The notes: generated by a model not told the origin, from the sequence alone. Shown: positions 1-6,118, counted from the first letter of the stretch. The stretch: DNA of 13,648 nucleotides from an uncultured Lachnospiraceae bacterium (GCA_910587955.1 CAJUNN010000065.1:1-13648), one strand, 5' to 3'. Translations and numbers: made by a program.

Positions 1-822
1 AAACCAGATCATTTGTGCATTGCAATATTCACGCTTTGTTTGTCCGTGAGGTTTGTAGAATATTTTCTGATTGAAACAGATAAAACGGCTATTGGAGAAA
101 ATGTGCTTCATAAAGCAGTTGGAATTATTCTATTGGCTTTGGTATTGAAAAGGGTAAATCTTTCATGGAGCGATATTGGATTTCATAGAAACGGTTTTGT
201 AAGCAGTATTTTGAAAGGTTTGTTATTGGGAAGCGGTTGCTTTGCCATTTCATATGGCCTGGAATTGGCGATCTTTATTCTGCAAGGAAATCCTGCACAT
301 TTAGAAATGTATATCAGCAGTTTTTCGTTAACCGGCTCTCAAATAAAAAATACGGATTTCATTTTCTTTCTGTTATGCGTACTATTCAATGTTATGAATG
401 TATGGATGGAGGAGGGCGTTTTTCGCGGTCTGTTTATGAAAATGTTCTCTGAAACAAAGCCATTTATGAAAGCAAATTATATTTCCGCATTTTTGTTTGG
501 TGTTTGGCACATTGTAATGCCCATCAGAAGCTATATAAATGGCGAAATGTCATTTGCGGTAATGGTTCTAATGGGTATCGGTTATATGATCCTTGCCGGG
601 ATTATGGGAATCAAATGGGGGCTTCTTTACCGCATAACAGGAAATCTATGGGCAGGGCTTGGCGACCATTTATTCAATAATACCATTGCTACAAACATGC
701 TGCATGTCGTTTCTCTAAAGAGCGCAGACGAATTACAAATTGTCAGGATTATGGCTGCACAAATTATTTCCTTTGCTATTGTGTTGGCAATTCATACTTA
801 TCGAACTGCTAAGGTTCGATAA
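1..822 (+). CDS. CPBP-family intramembrane metalloprotease, 5'-truncated
   Basis: The reading frame is open from the first base of the window, so the true start probably lies upstream. A TTG at 13 has no ribosome binding site and is not convincing. The protein is hydrophobic, with about seven membrane segments. It carries the CPBP (CAAX protease/Abi) signature: an EExxxR motif in WMEEGVFRGLF (about residues 136-142 counting from base 1), FGVWH about 28 residues later, and a GDHLFNN motif near residue 222. In the family these Glu, His and Asn residues are the catalytic or metal-binding set inside the membrane. Family members cleave membrane substrates, process prenylated proteins, or act as bacteriocin immunity proteins; the substrate here is unknown. 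Codons are more AT-rich than those of the genes further right. The last codons form part of an inverted repeat that includes the stop. Confidence 0.85.
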   Translation, partial: KPDHLCIAIFTLCLSVRFVEYFLIETDKTAIGENVLHKAVGIILLALVLKRVNLSWSDIGFHRNGFVSSILKGLLLGSGCFAISYGLELAIFILQGNPAHLEMYISSFSLTGSQIKNTDFIFFLLCVLFNVMNVWMEEGVFRGLFMKMFSETKPFMKANYISAFLFGVWHIVMPIRSYINGEMSFAVMVLMGIGYMILAGIMGIKWGLLYRITGNLWAGLGDHLFNNTIATNMLHVVSLKSADELQIVRIMAAQIISFAIVLAIHTYRTAKVR

Positions 823-823
823 G
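797..823. repeat. inverted repeat over the stop of the first CPBP gene
   Basis: There are perfect 10-bp arms, CTTATCGAAC and GTTCGATAAG, separated by a 7-nt loop. The right arm contains the TAA stop. No T-run follows, so this is not a standard intrinsic terminator. It could be an mRNA 3'-end stem or a protein site. The CGAAC/GTTCG halves recall a LexA box but are 7 nt apart instead of 4. Confidence 0.5.
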
Positions 824-875
824 GTATTATTACAAGAAGAGAAAAGAAAATAGATAGAAGTCCGGAGGGAGTGCT

Positions 876-1022
876 TTGAAAAAGCGAGAGTTTATTTATA
901 TAGCAGTTTTGACTTTGAACATTGCGGTTGTGCTATCAGCCGTGTTTTTTGGAGTTGGACATATATTTGGCGTTCTAAACCAGTCAATGTTTGCGCTTTG
1001 CCTTATTGCTTTTCAAGCATAA
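876..1022 (+). CDS. small single-pass membrane peptide, 48 aa
   Basis: This short gene starts at TTG (876) and is preceded by a good GGAGG site at 864-868, 7 nt away. The product starts MKKREFIYIAVLTLN and continues as a hydrophobic helix of about 30 residues, giving a lysine/arginine N-terminus followed by one or two short membrane segments. It ends LCLIAFQA. I do not recognise a family. It is followed within 30 nt by another small membrane peptide with its own strong ribosome binding site, and then by a CPBP protease. The arrangement suggests a co-transcribed set. The function is unknown; a membrane-active peptide, a small regulator of the protease, or a remnant of a longer gene are all possible. 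Confidence 0.55.
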   Translation: MKKREFIYIAVLTLNIAVVLSAVFFGVGHIFGVLNQSMFALCLIAFQA

Positions 1023-1049
1023 ACGGTGGGACAAAGGAGGAGAGGTTCA

Positions 1050-1178
1050 ATGAACGATTTAAAAGAATTAGGGAAACTGATGAAAGAGTACCCTGTCATT
1101 ATTGTTGTAACATTGGCAGCGATGGCTGTAGGCGCAATTTTGGGGGCGGCCGCGTTTTATCAGGGGTGGTTAGGATGA
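1050..1178 (+). CDS. small membrane peptide, 42 aa, coupled to CPBP gene
   Basis: The gene starts at ATG 1050 behind a very strong AAAGGAGG site (1033-1040). The product has a charged amphipathic N-terminus (MNDLKELGKLMKEYP) and then one membrane helix rich in small residues (AAMAVGAILGAAA), ending FYQGWLG. The small-xxx-small spacing resembles helix-packing motifs. Its stop overlaps the start of the next gene as ATGA (1175-1178), so translation is probably coupled to the CPBP protease. No double-glycine leader is visible. I do not recognise a named family. The strong ribosome binding site and the coupling are the main evidence that it is real. Confidence 0.65.
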   Translation: MNDLKELGKLMKEYPVIIVVTLAAMAVGAILGAAAFYQGWLG

Positions 1179-1987
1179 AGGAAGCAGCAAATATGGGAAA
1201 AAAAACGCTCTTAATTTCAGCCGGCATAGAAATCATGCTGATTATCTGTATCACGGCAGCCAATCTCAATCCAATTCCCATACTATATTTTATTTTTTAC
1301 AATCTTTTGTATGGGCTGGTGTTCAGCCTTTTCATCCCGCTGTACTGTTTGTATAAGGAAACATCCTGCGGGCATCCCTTTATGCCAGGGTCTGCCCCAG
1401 CGCAAGCGAGGGTATCCGGCAATAATAAGGGAAATGGAGCATCGGTTTCCGGTGGAATGCTGGCAGAAGCTGGTTTGAAAAAGCCGGGCATACAGCAATG
1501 GGCTGTTTTGTCTGTCTTTGTAGCATTTTCAATCGGTGGGCAGCTTATTCCGAAGATGGCAGCCGGTGAGCAGGTACCCTGGCACTTGCTGCCTATGGGA
1601 ATTGTGCCTCTGATTATGACTACGTTTTTTGAGGAATTTTTATTCCGGGGATTTGTGCAGAGCCGGATTGACCGGCAATTTGGGCGGATACCGGCAATTC
1701 TGGTTTCAGGTGCAATGTTCTCCCTTTACCATTTGGGTTATCCGGGATTCCGCACATGGGAGGATCTTCTTCTGTTGTTTGTAGTAGGGATCGGATTTGC
1801 GGCTGCATACAAGTTATCTGATAATAACCTGATTATATCCTTCTTTGTGAACCTGCCGAATGCTTTTGTTACCTACATACTGAAATATGAGCAGTTTCCC
1901 GTCATGCGTGTCAGTTCCACCATAGCGGCGGCTATTACATTGGTGCTGATTGGGTTGATTCTTTTATTATATCGAAACGCAGATTGA
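1175..1987 (+). CDS. CPBP-family intramembrane metalloprotease
   Basis: I chose ATG 1175 (270 aa) because it overlaps the stop of the preceding small gene as ATGA. The frame is open further upstream, to about 998, but that stretch overlaps the small gene and looks non-coding; ATG 1193 is an alternative. Two N-terminal membrane helices are followed by a hydrophilic linker (about residues 64-105, rich in Gly, Ala and Lys) and then the CPBP core. The core has EExxxR in FFEEFLFRGF (E153, E154, R158), FSLYH (H186) and FFVNLPNAF (N226). The family cleaves or binds membrane-embedded substrates, and several members protect producers from bacteriocins. Two CPBP genes within 1.2 kb with tiny membrane peptides between them is notable. 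The next gene follows after 20 nt. Confidence 0.85.
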   Translation: MKEAANMGKKTLLISAGIEIMLIICITAANLNPIPILYFIFYNLLYGLVFSLFIPLYCLYKETSCGHPFMPGSAPAQARVSGNNKGNGASVSGGMLAEAGLKKPGIQQWAVLSVFVAFSIGGQLIPKMAAGEQVPWHLLPMGIVPLIMTTFFEEFLFRGFVQSRIDRQFGRIPAILVSGAMFSLYHLGYPGFRTWEDLLLLFVVGIGFAAAYKLSDNNLIISFFVNLPNAFVTYILKYEQFPVMRVSSTIAAAITLVLIGLILLLYRNAD

Positions 1988-2007
1988 AGGATAAGGAGGC
2001 AATAAAT

Positions 2008-2763
2008 ATGGAACTTGTAAAACTGACACACGAAAATATTGATAAAGAACACATCTGCTGCGCCATCTCCAATAACAAGGATATTCAGGTTATGTCCAAA
2101 AAGAACTGGCTGAAAGACAGGCTGGACGAAGGGCTTGTATTCTTAAAAGGCAATGTCCGGGGGAAATGCTTCATTGAGTATATCCCTGCGGAATACGCAT
2201 GGGCGCCCATCGAGGCGGAGGGCTACATGTACATTGACTGTCTGTGGGTATCCGGGCAGTTCAAGGGGCATGGATACTCGAACCTCCTGCTGGATGCTTG
2301 TACCCGCGACAGTAAAACGAAAGGGAAAAAGGGGCTTGTGATCCTGTCCTCCAAAAAGAAAATGGGATTCCTCTCTGACCCAAAGTATATGGGCTATAAG
2401 GGATTTCAGACAGCGGATACGGCAGAGCCTTATTTTGAGCTGATGTACTTGCCTTTTGAGGAGGACGTCTCCATTCCCCGATTCCGGGATAGTGTCGGCA
2501 GGCAGAAAGATATGCCGGAAGGATTTGTGCTGTATTACACAAACCAATGCCCTTTTACGGCCAAGTATGTACCGATACTGGAGGAGATGGCAAAGGCCAA
2601 GAACGCGGTATTTCAAACTGTCCATATCCAGACCAGAAAAGATGCGCAGGGATGCCCTTCGCCCTTTACAACCTTTTCCCTTTTCTATGACGGGCAGCTT
2701 GTGACACATGAAATCCTGTCGGAGAAGAAATTTGATAAAATCTTAGTGGATAAAGGGGTGTGA
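2008..2763 (+). CDS. GNAT acetyltransferase with C-terminal YoaP-like domain
   Basis: The start is ATG 2008, 8 nt after AAGGAGG (1993-1999); an in-frame TTG at 1984 lacks a site. The product is 251 aa. Residues 1-150 look like a GNAT fold: the segment YMYIDCLWVSG followed by QFKGHG (84-89) matches the acetyl-CoA pyrophosphate-binding loop. From about residue 165 a second domain resembles the YoaP-like C-terminal domain found in Bacillus YoaP. It has a thioredoxin-like layout, with YYTNQCPFTAKY (single Cys181) and a proline segment, CPSPFTTFSLFYDG, near residue 218. The substrate is unknown. A cytosolic N-acetyltransferase with a redox- or metal-related tail is the best description. It lies downstream of the CPBP gene with short spacing and may share its transcript. 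Confidence 0.8.
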   Translation: MELVKLTHENIDKEHICCAISNNKDIQVMSKKNWLKDRLDEGLVFLKGNVRGKCFIEYIPAEYAWAPIEAEGYMYIDCLWVSGQFKGHGYSNLLLDACTRDSKTKGKKGLVILSSKKKMGFLSDPKYMGYKGFQTADTAEPYFELMYLPFEEDVSIPRFRDSVGRQKDMPEGFVLYYTNQCPFTAKYVPILEEMAKAKNAVFQTVHIQTRKDAQGCPSPFTTFSLFYDGQLVTHEILSEKKFDKILVDKGV

Positions 2764-2766
2764 AAA

Positions 2767-2931
2767 GTGATTTACTTAAGAACAGACAATCAAATTCAGA
2801 CGGGAATCATTGATTTAAGGCATACGCTGAACGATTTTCTGAAGGATCCGGGCCGTTGCGGTTATAGGGTCTATCAGAGAGAAGAAAAGAAAAAGCATGC
2901 AGGAGAAATAATATGTGCGGCAGATAATTAG
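2767..2931 (+). CDS. small hypothetical protein, 54 aa
   Basis: This short frame begins at GTG 2767, 3 nt after the GNAT stop, with a purine-rich AAAGGGGTG just upstream that could serve as the ribosome binding site. It encodes a soluble, charged protein beginning MIYLRTDNQIQTGIIDLRH and ending in a lysine-rich tail (REEKKKHAG). No membrane segment, signal peptide or known motif is visible. Close spacing to the GNAT gene suggests translational coupling. It is followed by the separate dinB promoter, so it is probably the last gene of the upstream unit. I do not recognise the family, and the short length keeps confidence moderate. Confidence 0.45.
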   Translation: MIYLRTDNQIQTGIIDLRHTLNDFLKDPGRCGYRVYQREEKKKHAGEIICAADN

Positions 2932-2944
2932 CATAAATTACCGC

Positions 2945-2973
2945 TTGAAATCCAAACGTTTGTTTGCTAGTAT
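2945..2973 (+). promoter_or_regulatory. dinB promoter
   Basis: The -35 is TTGAAA (2945-2950). A 17-nt spacer precedes the -10 TAGTAT (2968-2973), which has an extended TGC just before it. Transcription would start near 2980, almost at the ribosome binding site, giving a very short leader. A LexA-box-like palindrome fills the spacer. Confidence 0.65.
2953..2966. promoter_or_regulatory. candidate LexA (SOS) box 1
   Basis: CAAACGTTTGTTTG fits the Firmicutes SOS box CGAACRNRYGTTYG at about 12 of 14 positions. It lies entirely between the -35 and -10 of the dinB promoter, where repressor binding would block RNA polymerase. Confidence 0.5.
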
Positions 2974-2986
2974 TTTCTCGTGGAGG

Positions 2987-3000
2987 TGAACGTACGTTTG
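2987..3000. promoter_or_regulatory. candidate LexA (SOS) box 2
   Basis: TGAACGTACGTTTG fits the Firmicutes SOS box at 13 of 14 positions and contains GAAC-N4-GTTT. Its centre is 34 bp (about three helical turns) from box 1. It overlaps the TTG start codon of dinB, just downstream of the predicted transcription start. Confidence 0.65.
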
Positions 3001-4296
3001 AAAAATATCATTTTTCATATTGATGTAAACTCGGCCTTCCTTTCCTGGGAGGCCGTTTATCGTCTGGCACACAAAGGAGAAAAACAAGATTTAAGGGAAG
3101 TGGTATCTGCGGTAGGAGGGGATGCTGCTTTGCGCCGCGGAATTATACTGGCAAAGTCTATTCCGGCGAAGAGCTATGGGATCAAGACCGGAGAAACCAT
3201 TTTGGAAGCGCAGAGAAAATGCCGGGAACTGGTATTGGTTCCGCCCAATTATCGCCTGTATGAGAAATGCTCCGGGGCTTTTATGGAAATTTTGCAGAAG
3301 TACTCAGATGCAGTAGAACCCTACAGCATCGACGAGGCCTTTGTAGATATGAGCACAAGCTGCCGTCTCTTCGGCACGCCGGAGGAGACGGCGGAGCAGA
3401 TCAAGGACCATATCCGAAAAGAACTTGGGTTTACGGTTAATGTAGGGGTGTCCAGCAATAAGCTGCTTGCAAAAATGGCTTCGGATTTTCAGAAACCGGA
3501 CCGGGTGCATACCCTGTATCCCGAAGAGATCCAAAAGAAAATGTGGCCCCTTCCCGTATCGGATTTGTTCTTTGTGGGACGGGCAGCGGCCGGCCGGCTT
3601 TTCTCTGTAGGAATCAGGACCATCGGAGAGCTGGCAAAGGCGGATCCGGCCTGGCTGAAAAGTATGCTTAAGAAGCAGGGAGAGCTGATCTGGGGTTTTG
3701 CCAACGGGATCGATCTTTCTCCGGTGCTGGAAAATCCGGCAGGAAATAAGGGCTATGGAAACAGCACGACCACGCCTTTTGATGTGGCGGATGAGGAGAC
3801 GGCGGATCGGGTGCTTTTGGCACTTTGCGAGCTGGTGGGGGGCCGTCTGCGGGCGGACCGGGTGCAGGTATGCGTGGTGTCTGTGGGAGTCCGGTATACG
3901 GATTTTGTTTATGTCTCCCACCAGAAGAAGCTGCAGAGTCCCACAAACCTGACGCTGGAGCTCTATGGGGCAGCCCGCCGGCTGTTCCGTGAATTGTGGA
4001 ACCAAAGACCTGTCCGTCACTTAGGAGTGCATACAAGCGGGGTAAGCGGTTCAGATACAGGGAGACAGTTAAGCATTTTTGATGAAATTGATTATGAGAA
4101 GCTTGGCAGGATGGATCAGACAGTAGACGGGATTAGGAAGCGCTTTGGAGAGGATGCGGTGAGGCGGGCGGTATTCCTTGAGCAGCCCGCGGATGATAGG
4201 AACGGAGGAAGAGGAGATGGCATTTGGAATTGGTACAAACCGGCCGGAAGCGGACGCGGGCAGTGTCAGGGGAATACAGGAGAAAATTGCCTGTGA
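2998..4296 (+). CDS. dinB: Y-family DNA polymerase (DinB / Pol IV type)
   Basis: This is a translesion DNA polymerase that copies past damaged bases. I prefer TTG 2998 (432 aa, starting LKNIIFHIDVNSAF) behind GGAGG at 2982-2986; GTG at 2980 or 2986 is also in frame. The palm residues are visible: FHIDVNSAF (metal ligand D9, aromatic steric-gate F14), ILAKSIPAKSYGIKTGE in the fingers, and YSIDEAFVDMS (D112, E113 as metal ligands and catalytic acid). VSSNKLLAKMASDFQKPD and the thumb helix-hairpin-helix (FFVGRAAAGRLFSVGIRTIGELA) follow, and then the little-finger domain. QLSIF (357-361) matches the beta-clamp binding motif. The C-terminus after RRAVFLEQ is an unconserved-looking tail overlapping the next gene by 80 nt. 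The promoter region carries two LexA-like boxes, so SOS induction is likely. Confidence 0.93.
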   Translation: MKNIIFHIDVNSAFLSWEAVYRLAHKGEKQDLREVVSAVGGDAALRRGIILAKSIPAKSYGIKTGETILEAQRKCRELVLVPPNYRLYEKCSGAFMEILQKYSDAVEPYSIDEAFVDMSTSCRLFGTPEETAEQIKDHIRKELGFTVNVGVSSNKLLAKMASDFQKPDRVHTLYPEEIQKKMWPLPVSDLFFVGRAAAGRLFSVGIRTIGELAKADPAWLKSMLKKQGELIWGFANGIDLSPVLENPAGNKGYGNSTTTPFDVADEETADRVLLALCELVGGRLRADRVQVCVVSVGVRYTDFVYVSHQKKLQSPTNLTLELYGAARRLFRELWNQRPVRHLGVHTSGVSGSDTGRQLSIFDEIDYEKLGRMDQTVDGIRKRFGEDAVRRAVFLEQPADDRNGGRGDGIWNWYKPAGSGRGQCQGNTGENCL

Positions 4297-4528
4297 GTGC
4301 TGGTTTACCAGCACAGGAAAAGTGCTTCCGCTGATGCTGAAAATACAGGATGAAAATGGGGAGATTCAGACAATCCGGGAGATTACGGTGCATTCCCAGG
4401 AAAAGAAACGGTATGCGGGAGTGCCCTCTATAGAATATGACTGTACGCTGGTGCTCCATGGACAAAGCATAAGGGCATGGCTGATTTATTATCAGTCAGA
4501 AAACTGCTGGGTTCTCAACTTCCGCTGA
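4217..4528 (+). CDS. hypothetical protein linked to dinB, 103 aa
   Basis: The start is ATG 4217 behind a purine-rich GGAGGAAGAGGAG; the frame opens slightly earlier (4178) without a better site. The first 80 nt overlap the dinB 3' end in another frame. The product has a disordered-looking N-terminus, then a strand-rich body (ECWFTSTGKVLPLMLKIQD, IREITVHSQEKKRYAG, SIEYDCTLVLHGQSIRAWLIYY) and ends WVLNFR. No catalytic motif or membrane segment is visible. In Bacillus, small YolD-type proteins sit next to Y-family polymerases. This protein occupies the equivalent position, but I cannot show homology. A role as a partner of the polymerase is inference from overlap and co-transcription only. Confidence 0.75.
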   Translation: MAFGIGTNRPEADAGSVRGIQEKIACECWFTSTGKVLPLMLKIQDENGEIQTIREITVHSQEKKRYAGVPSIEYDCTLVLHGQSIRAWLIYYQSENCWVLNFR

Positions 4529-4586
4529 ACGTACAGGAGAAGATTTCCGCAGTTTTTCTGCATCTATGCAATATGGAATAAAAAGG

Positions 4587-4615
4587 TTGACAAAAGAATA
4601 TTAAAATGATATGAT
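4587..4615 (+). promoter_or_regulatory. promoter of the SPFH operon
   Basis: A perfect TTGACA (4587-4592), a 17-nt spacer and TATGAT (4610-4615) form a strong sigma-A promoter about 30 nt ahead of the SPFH start. The -10 lies inside a palindrome (4598-4623). Confidence 0.8.
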
Positions 4616-4623
4616 TTTAATAT
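4598..4623. promoter_or_regulatory. palindromic operator candidate over the -10
   Basis: There are perfect 10-bp arms, ATATTAAAAT and ATTTTAATAT, separated by GATATG. The centre falls on the first bases of the -10 box. Binding of a dimeric repressor here would shut the promoter. The 67-aa ribbon-helix-helix-like protein of the same operon is a candidate ligand, by inference. Confidence 0.45.
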
Positions 4624-4646
4624 CAAATTGAATGGAGGGAATAAGG

Positions 4647-5675
4647 ATGCAGGAAAAGATATTAGATAAGAAAAGAAACGGACTGGCAATGCTGTTGCTT
4701 ATCATTTTGGTTTATGCGGCAGGTATCGCATGCTTTGTATGCGGTGTGGTTCAATCGGAAAAGAATACAACGGCGCTTTCATTGGCCATGTCCATTGTAG
4801 GAGGGTTCTGGATAGGGGCAGGCTGGATTCCCCTTATGGGCCTGAAAGTCCTGAAACCGCAGGAGGCTCTGGTACTGACGCTTTTCGGAAAATACGTAGG
4901 TACGTTAAAGAAGGAAGGGTTTTATTATGTGAATCCTTTTTGTACCGGTGTCAATCCGGCAGCCCGGACCAGGCTCGGCCAGAGCGGAGATGTAGACGGA
5001 GGCTCCGGGAAGACCCTGGTGATTTCCGGGGGAGCCGGCACGCTGAACACGGAGTCCATAGGAAAGAAAATTTCCATGAAAATTATGACTCTTAATAACA
5101 GCAGGCAGAAAATCAATGACTGTCTGGGAAATCCCGTGGAAATCGGAATTGCCGTGACCTGGCGGGTGGTGGATACGGCCAAGGCCGTTTTCCAGGTAGA
5201 CAATTACAAAGAGTACCTTTCTCTTCAATGCGACAGTGCTTTGCGGGACATTGTGCGGATTTATCCCTATGATGTGGCGCCTAATGTGGATACCACGGGG
5301 GACGGTGTGGCCGACGAGGGGAGCCTTAGGGGCTCCAGCGAGATTGTGGCTTCCCGGATCCGCAATGAGATTCAGAAAAAAGTGGCGGAAGCCGGACTGG
5401 AAGTTCTGGAAGCCCGGATCACCTATCTGGCATATGCGCCGGAGATTGCAGCCGTGATGCTCCAGAGACAGCAGGCGTCAGCAATTATAGACGCCCGGAA
5501 AATGATTGTGGACGGCGCTGTAGGAATGGTAGAGATGGCACTGGAGCGCTTAAGCGAGAAGAATACAGTGGAACTGGACGAAGAGCGGAAGGCGGCTATG
5601 GTATCGAATCTTCTGGTAGTTCTCTGCGGAAACCATGATGCACAGCCGGTAGTCAATTCCGGCAGCCTGTATTAA
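4647..5675 (+). CDS. SPFH/band-7 domain membrane protein
   Basis: I chose ATG 4647 (342 aa), 7 nt after GGAGGG (4634-4639); the in-frame ATG at 4632 lies ahead of that site. Two N-terminal membrane helices (about residues 11-35 and 46-68) are followed by an SPFH/band-7 domain starting VLKPQEALVLTLFGKYVGTLKKEGFYYVNPF. Further features are the conserved strand NPVEIGIAVTWRVVDTAKAVFQV and a helical segment with SALRDIVRIYPYD, SRIRNEIQKKVAEAGLEVLEARI and APEIAAVMLQRQQA. In the family these proteins oligomerise on membranes (flotillin, stomatin and HflK types) and scaffold proteases or organise membrane domains. A Gly/Ser/Thr-rich insertion near residues 110-140 separates the first strands. The gene is followed after 2 nt by a small ribbon-helix-helix-like protein. 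Confidence 0.88.
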   Translation: MQEKILDKKRNGLAMLLLIILVYAAGIACFVCGVVQSEKNTTALSLAMSIVGGFWIGAGWIPLMGLKVLKPQEALVLTLFGKYVGTLKKEGFYYVNPFCTGVNPAARTRLGQSGDVDGGSGKTLVISGGAGTLNTESIGKKISMKIMTLNNSRQKINDCLGNPVEIGIAVTWRVVDTAKAVFQVDNYKEYLSLQCDSALRDIVRIYPYDVAPNVDTTGDGVADEGSLRGSSEIVASRIRNEIQKKVAEAGLEVLEARITYLAYAPEIAAVMLQRQQASAIIDARKMIVDGAVGMVEMALERLSEKNTVELDEERKAAMVSNLLVVLCGNHDAQPVVNSGSLY

Positions 5676-5677
5676 GT

Positions 5678-5881
5678 ATGGCAGACGGGCAGAAGAAACA
5701 GATTCCCCTGCGTCTTTCCGCCAAGCTGTACGGGGAAATTGCCGCCTGGGCGGAAGATGATTTCCGCTCGGTCAACGGACAGATTGAATATCTTCTCTCA
5801 GAGTGCGTGCGCCAGAGGAAGAAGAATGGGAAATATGTATCCGAAGAGCTGGATAAGCCGCTGGATATAGAAATTGAATAA
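5678..5881 (+). CDS. Arc-like ribbon-helix-helix protein, 67 aa
   Basis: ATG 5678 lies 2 nt after the SPFH stop, with no clear ribosome binding site, so translation is probably coupled. The fold reads as ribbon-helix-helix: a strand in KKQIPLRLSAKLYGEI, helix 1 in LYGEIAAWAEDDF, and helix 2 in SVNGQIEYLLSECVRQRKK. The S-N-x-x-I-x-x-L-L pattern is typical of Arc/MetJ-type DNA-binding dimers and of HicB-like antitoxins. No toxin partner is visible nearby. The acidic tail (SEELDKPLDIEIE) may make contacts with the SPFH protein, but that is a guess. It is a candidate autoregulator of its own operon through the palindrome at the promoter. A terminator hairpin follows within 10 nt. Confidence 0.75.
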   Translation: MADGQKKQIPLRLSAKLYGEIAAWAEDDFRSVNGQIEYLLSECVRQRKKNGKYVSEELDKPLDIEIE

Positions 5882-5888
5882 TGGGACA

Positions 5889-5931
5889 GCAGAGAGAAAA
5901 GCAGGTCTTTTGGGCCTGCTTTTCTCTCTGC
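5889..5931 (+). terminator. terminator hairpin after the SPFH operon
   Basis: A perfect 17-bp stem (5889-5905 with 5915-5931) has a 9-nt loop. The core can be read as a classic intrinsic terminator: AAAAGCAGG, loop, CCTGC, then TTTTCTCTCT as an imperfect U-tract. It closes the SPFH unit and separates it from the PTS operon. Confidence 0.8.
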
Positions 5932-6050
5932 AAAAATACAGCTAAAAATAGGAAAAGGCAAAAAAAGTTTTGGTTGAAATATAAAAAGGAAAACGGGAAA
6001 GAATATAAAAGTATGTGCAATTTTAAAATTTTTCCGCATTGGTTGTGACG

Positions 6051-6089
6051 CCTTTTGGTATTCCTGCATAAAAGGAGCGTTGCTATAAT
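6051..6089 (+). promoter_or_regulatory. promoter and candidate activator site for the PTS operon
   Basis: A perfect TATAAT (6084-6089) sits 30 nt before the regulator start, but no good -35 exists at 17 nt (6061-6066 reads TTCCTG). An inverted repeat, CCTTTT (6051-6056) and AAAAGG (6070-6075), flanks that position. A strong -10 with a weak -35 under an inverted repeat suggests activator-dependent initiation, possibly by the PRD regulator itself. The rest of 5932-6118 is AT-rich and includes a 12-bp palindrome, AATTTTAAAATT, at 6019-6030. Confidence 0.4.
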
Positions 6090-6118
6090 AAAACCATAAA
6101 GAGAAAGGTGATTAAAGA

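Noticed and set aside
998..1174. Upstream extension of the second CPBP frame
   Set aside because: It has cysteine-rich, non-membrane translation, overlaps the 42-aa gene that has a much stronger ribosome binding site, and the ATGA junction at 1175 gives a better start.
2143..2709. Minus-strand open frame of 188 codons
   Set aside because: It mirrors the GNAT gene, whose motifs are clear, and has no supporting signals.
4526..4540. Second TGAACGTAC like the LexA box of dinB
   Set aside because: The GTTY half is missing (followed by AGGAG), so it is only a chance match at a stop codon.
6044..6070. Possible sigma-54 promoter before the PTS operon
   Set aside because: A TGG and a downstream TGC exist, but the GG-to-GC distance is about three bases too short, and the regulator is not of the sigma-54 activator type.
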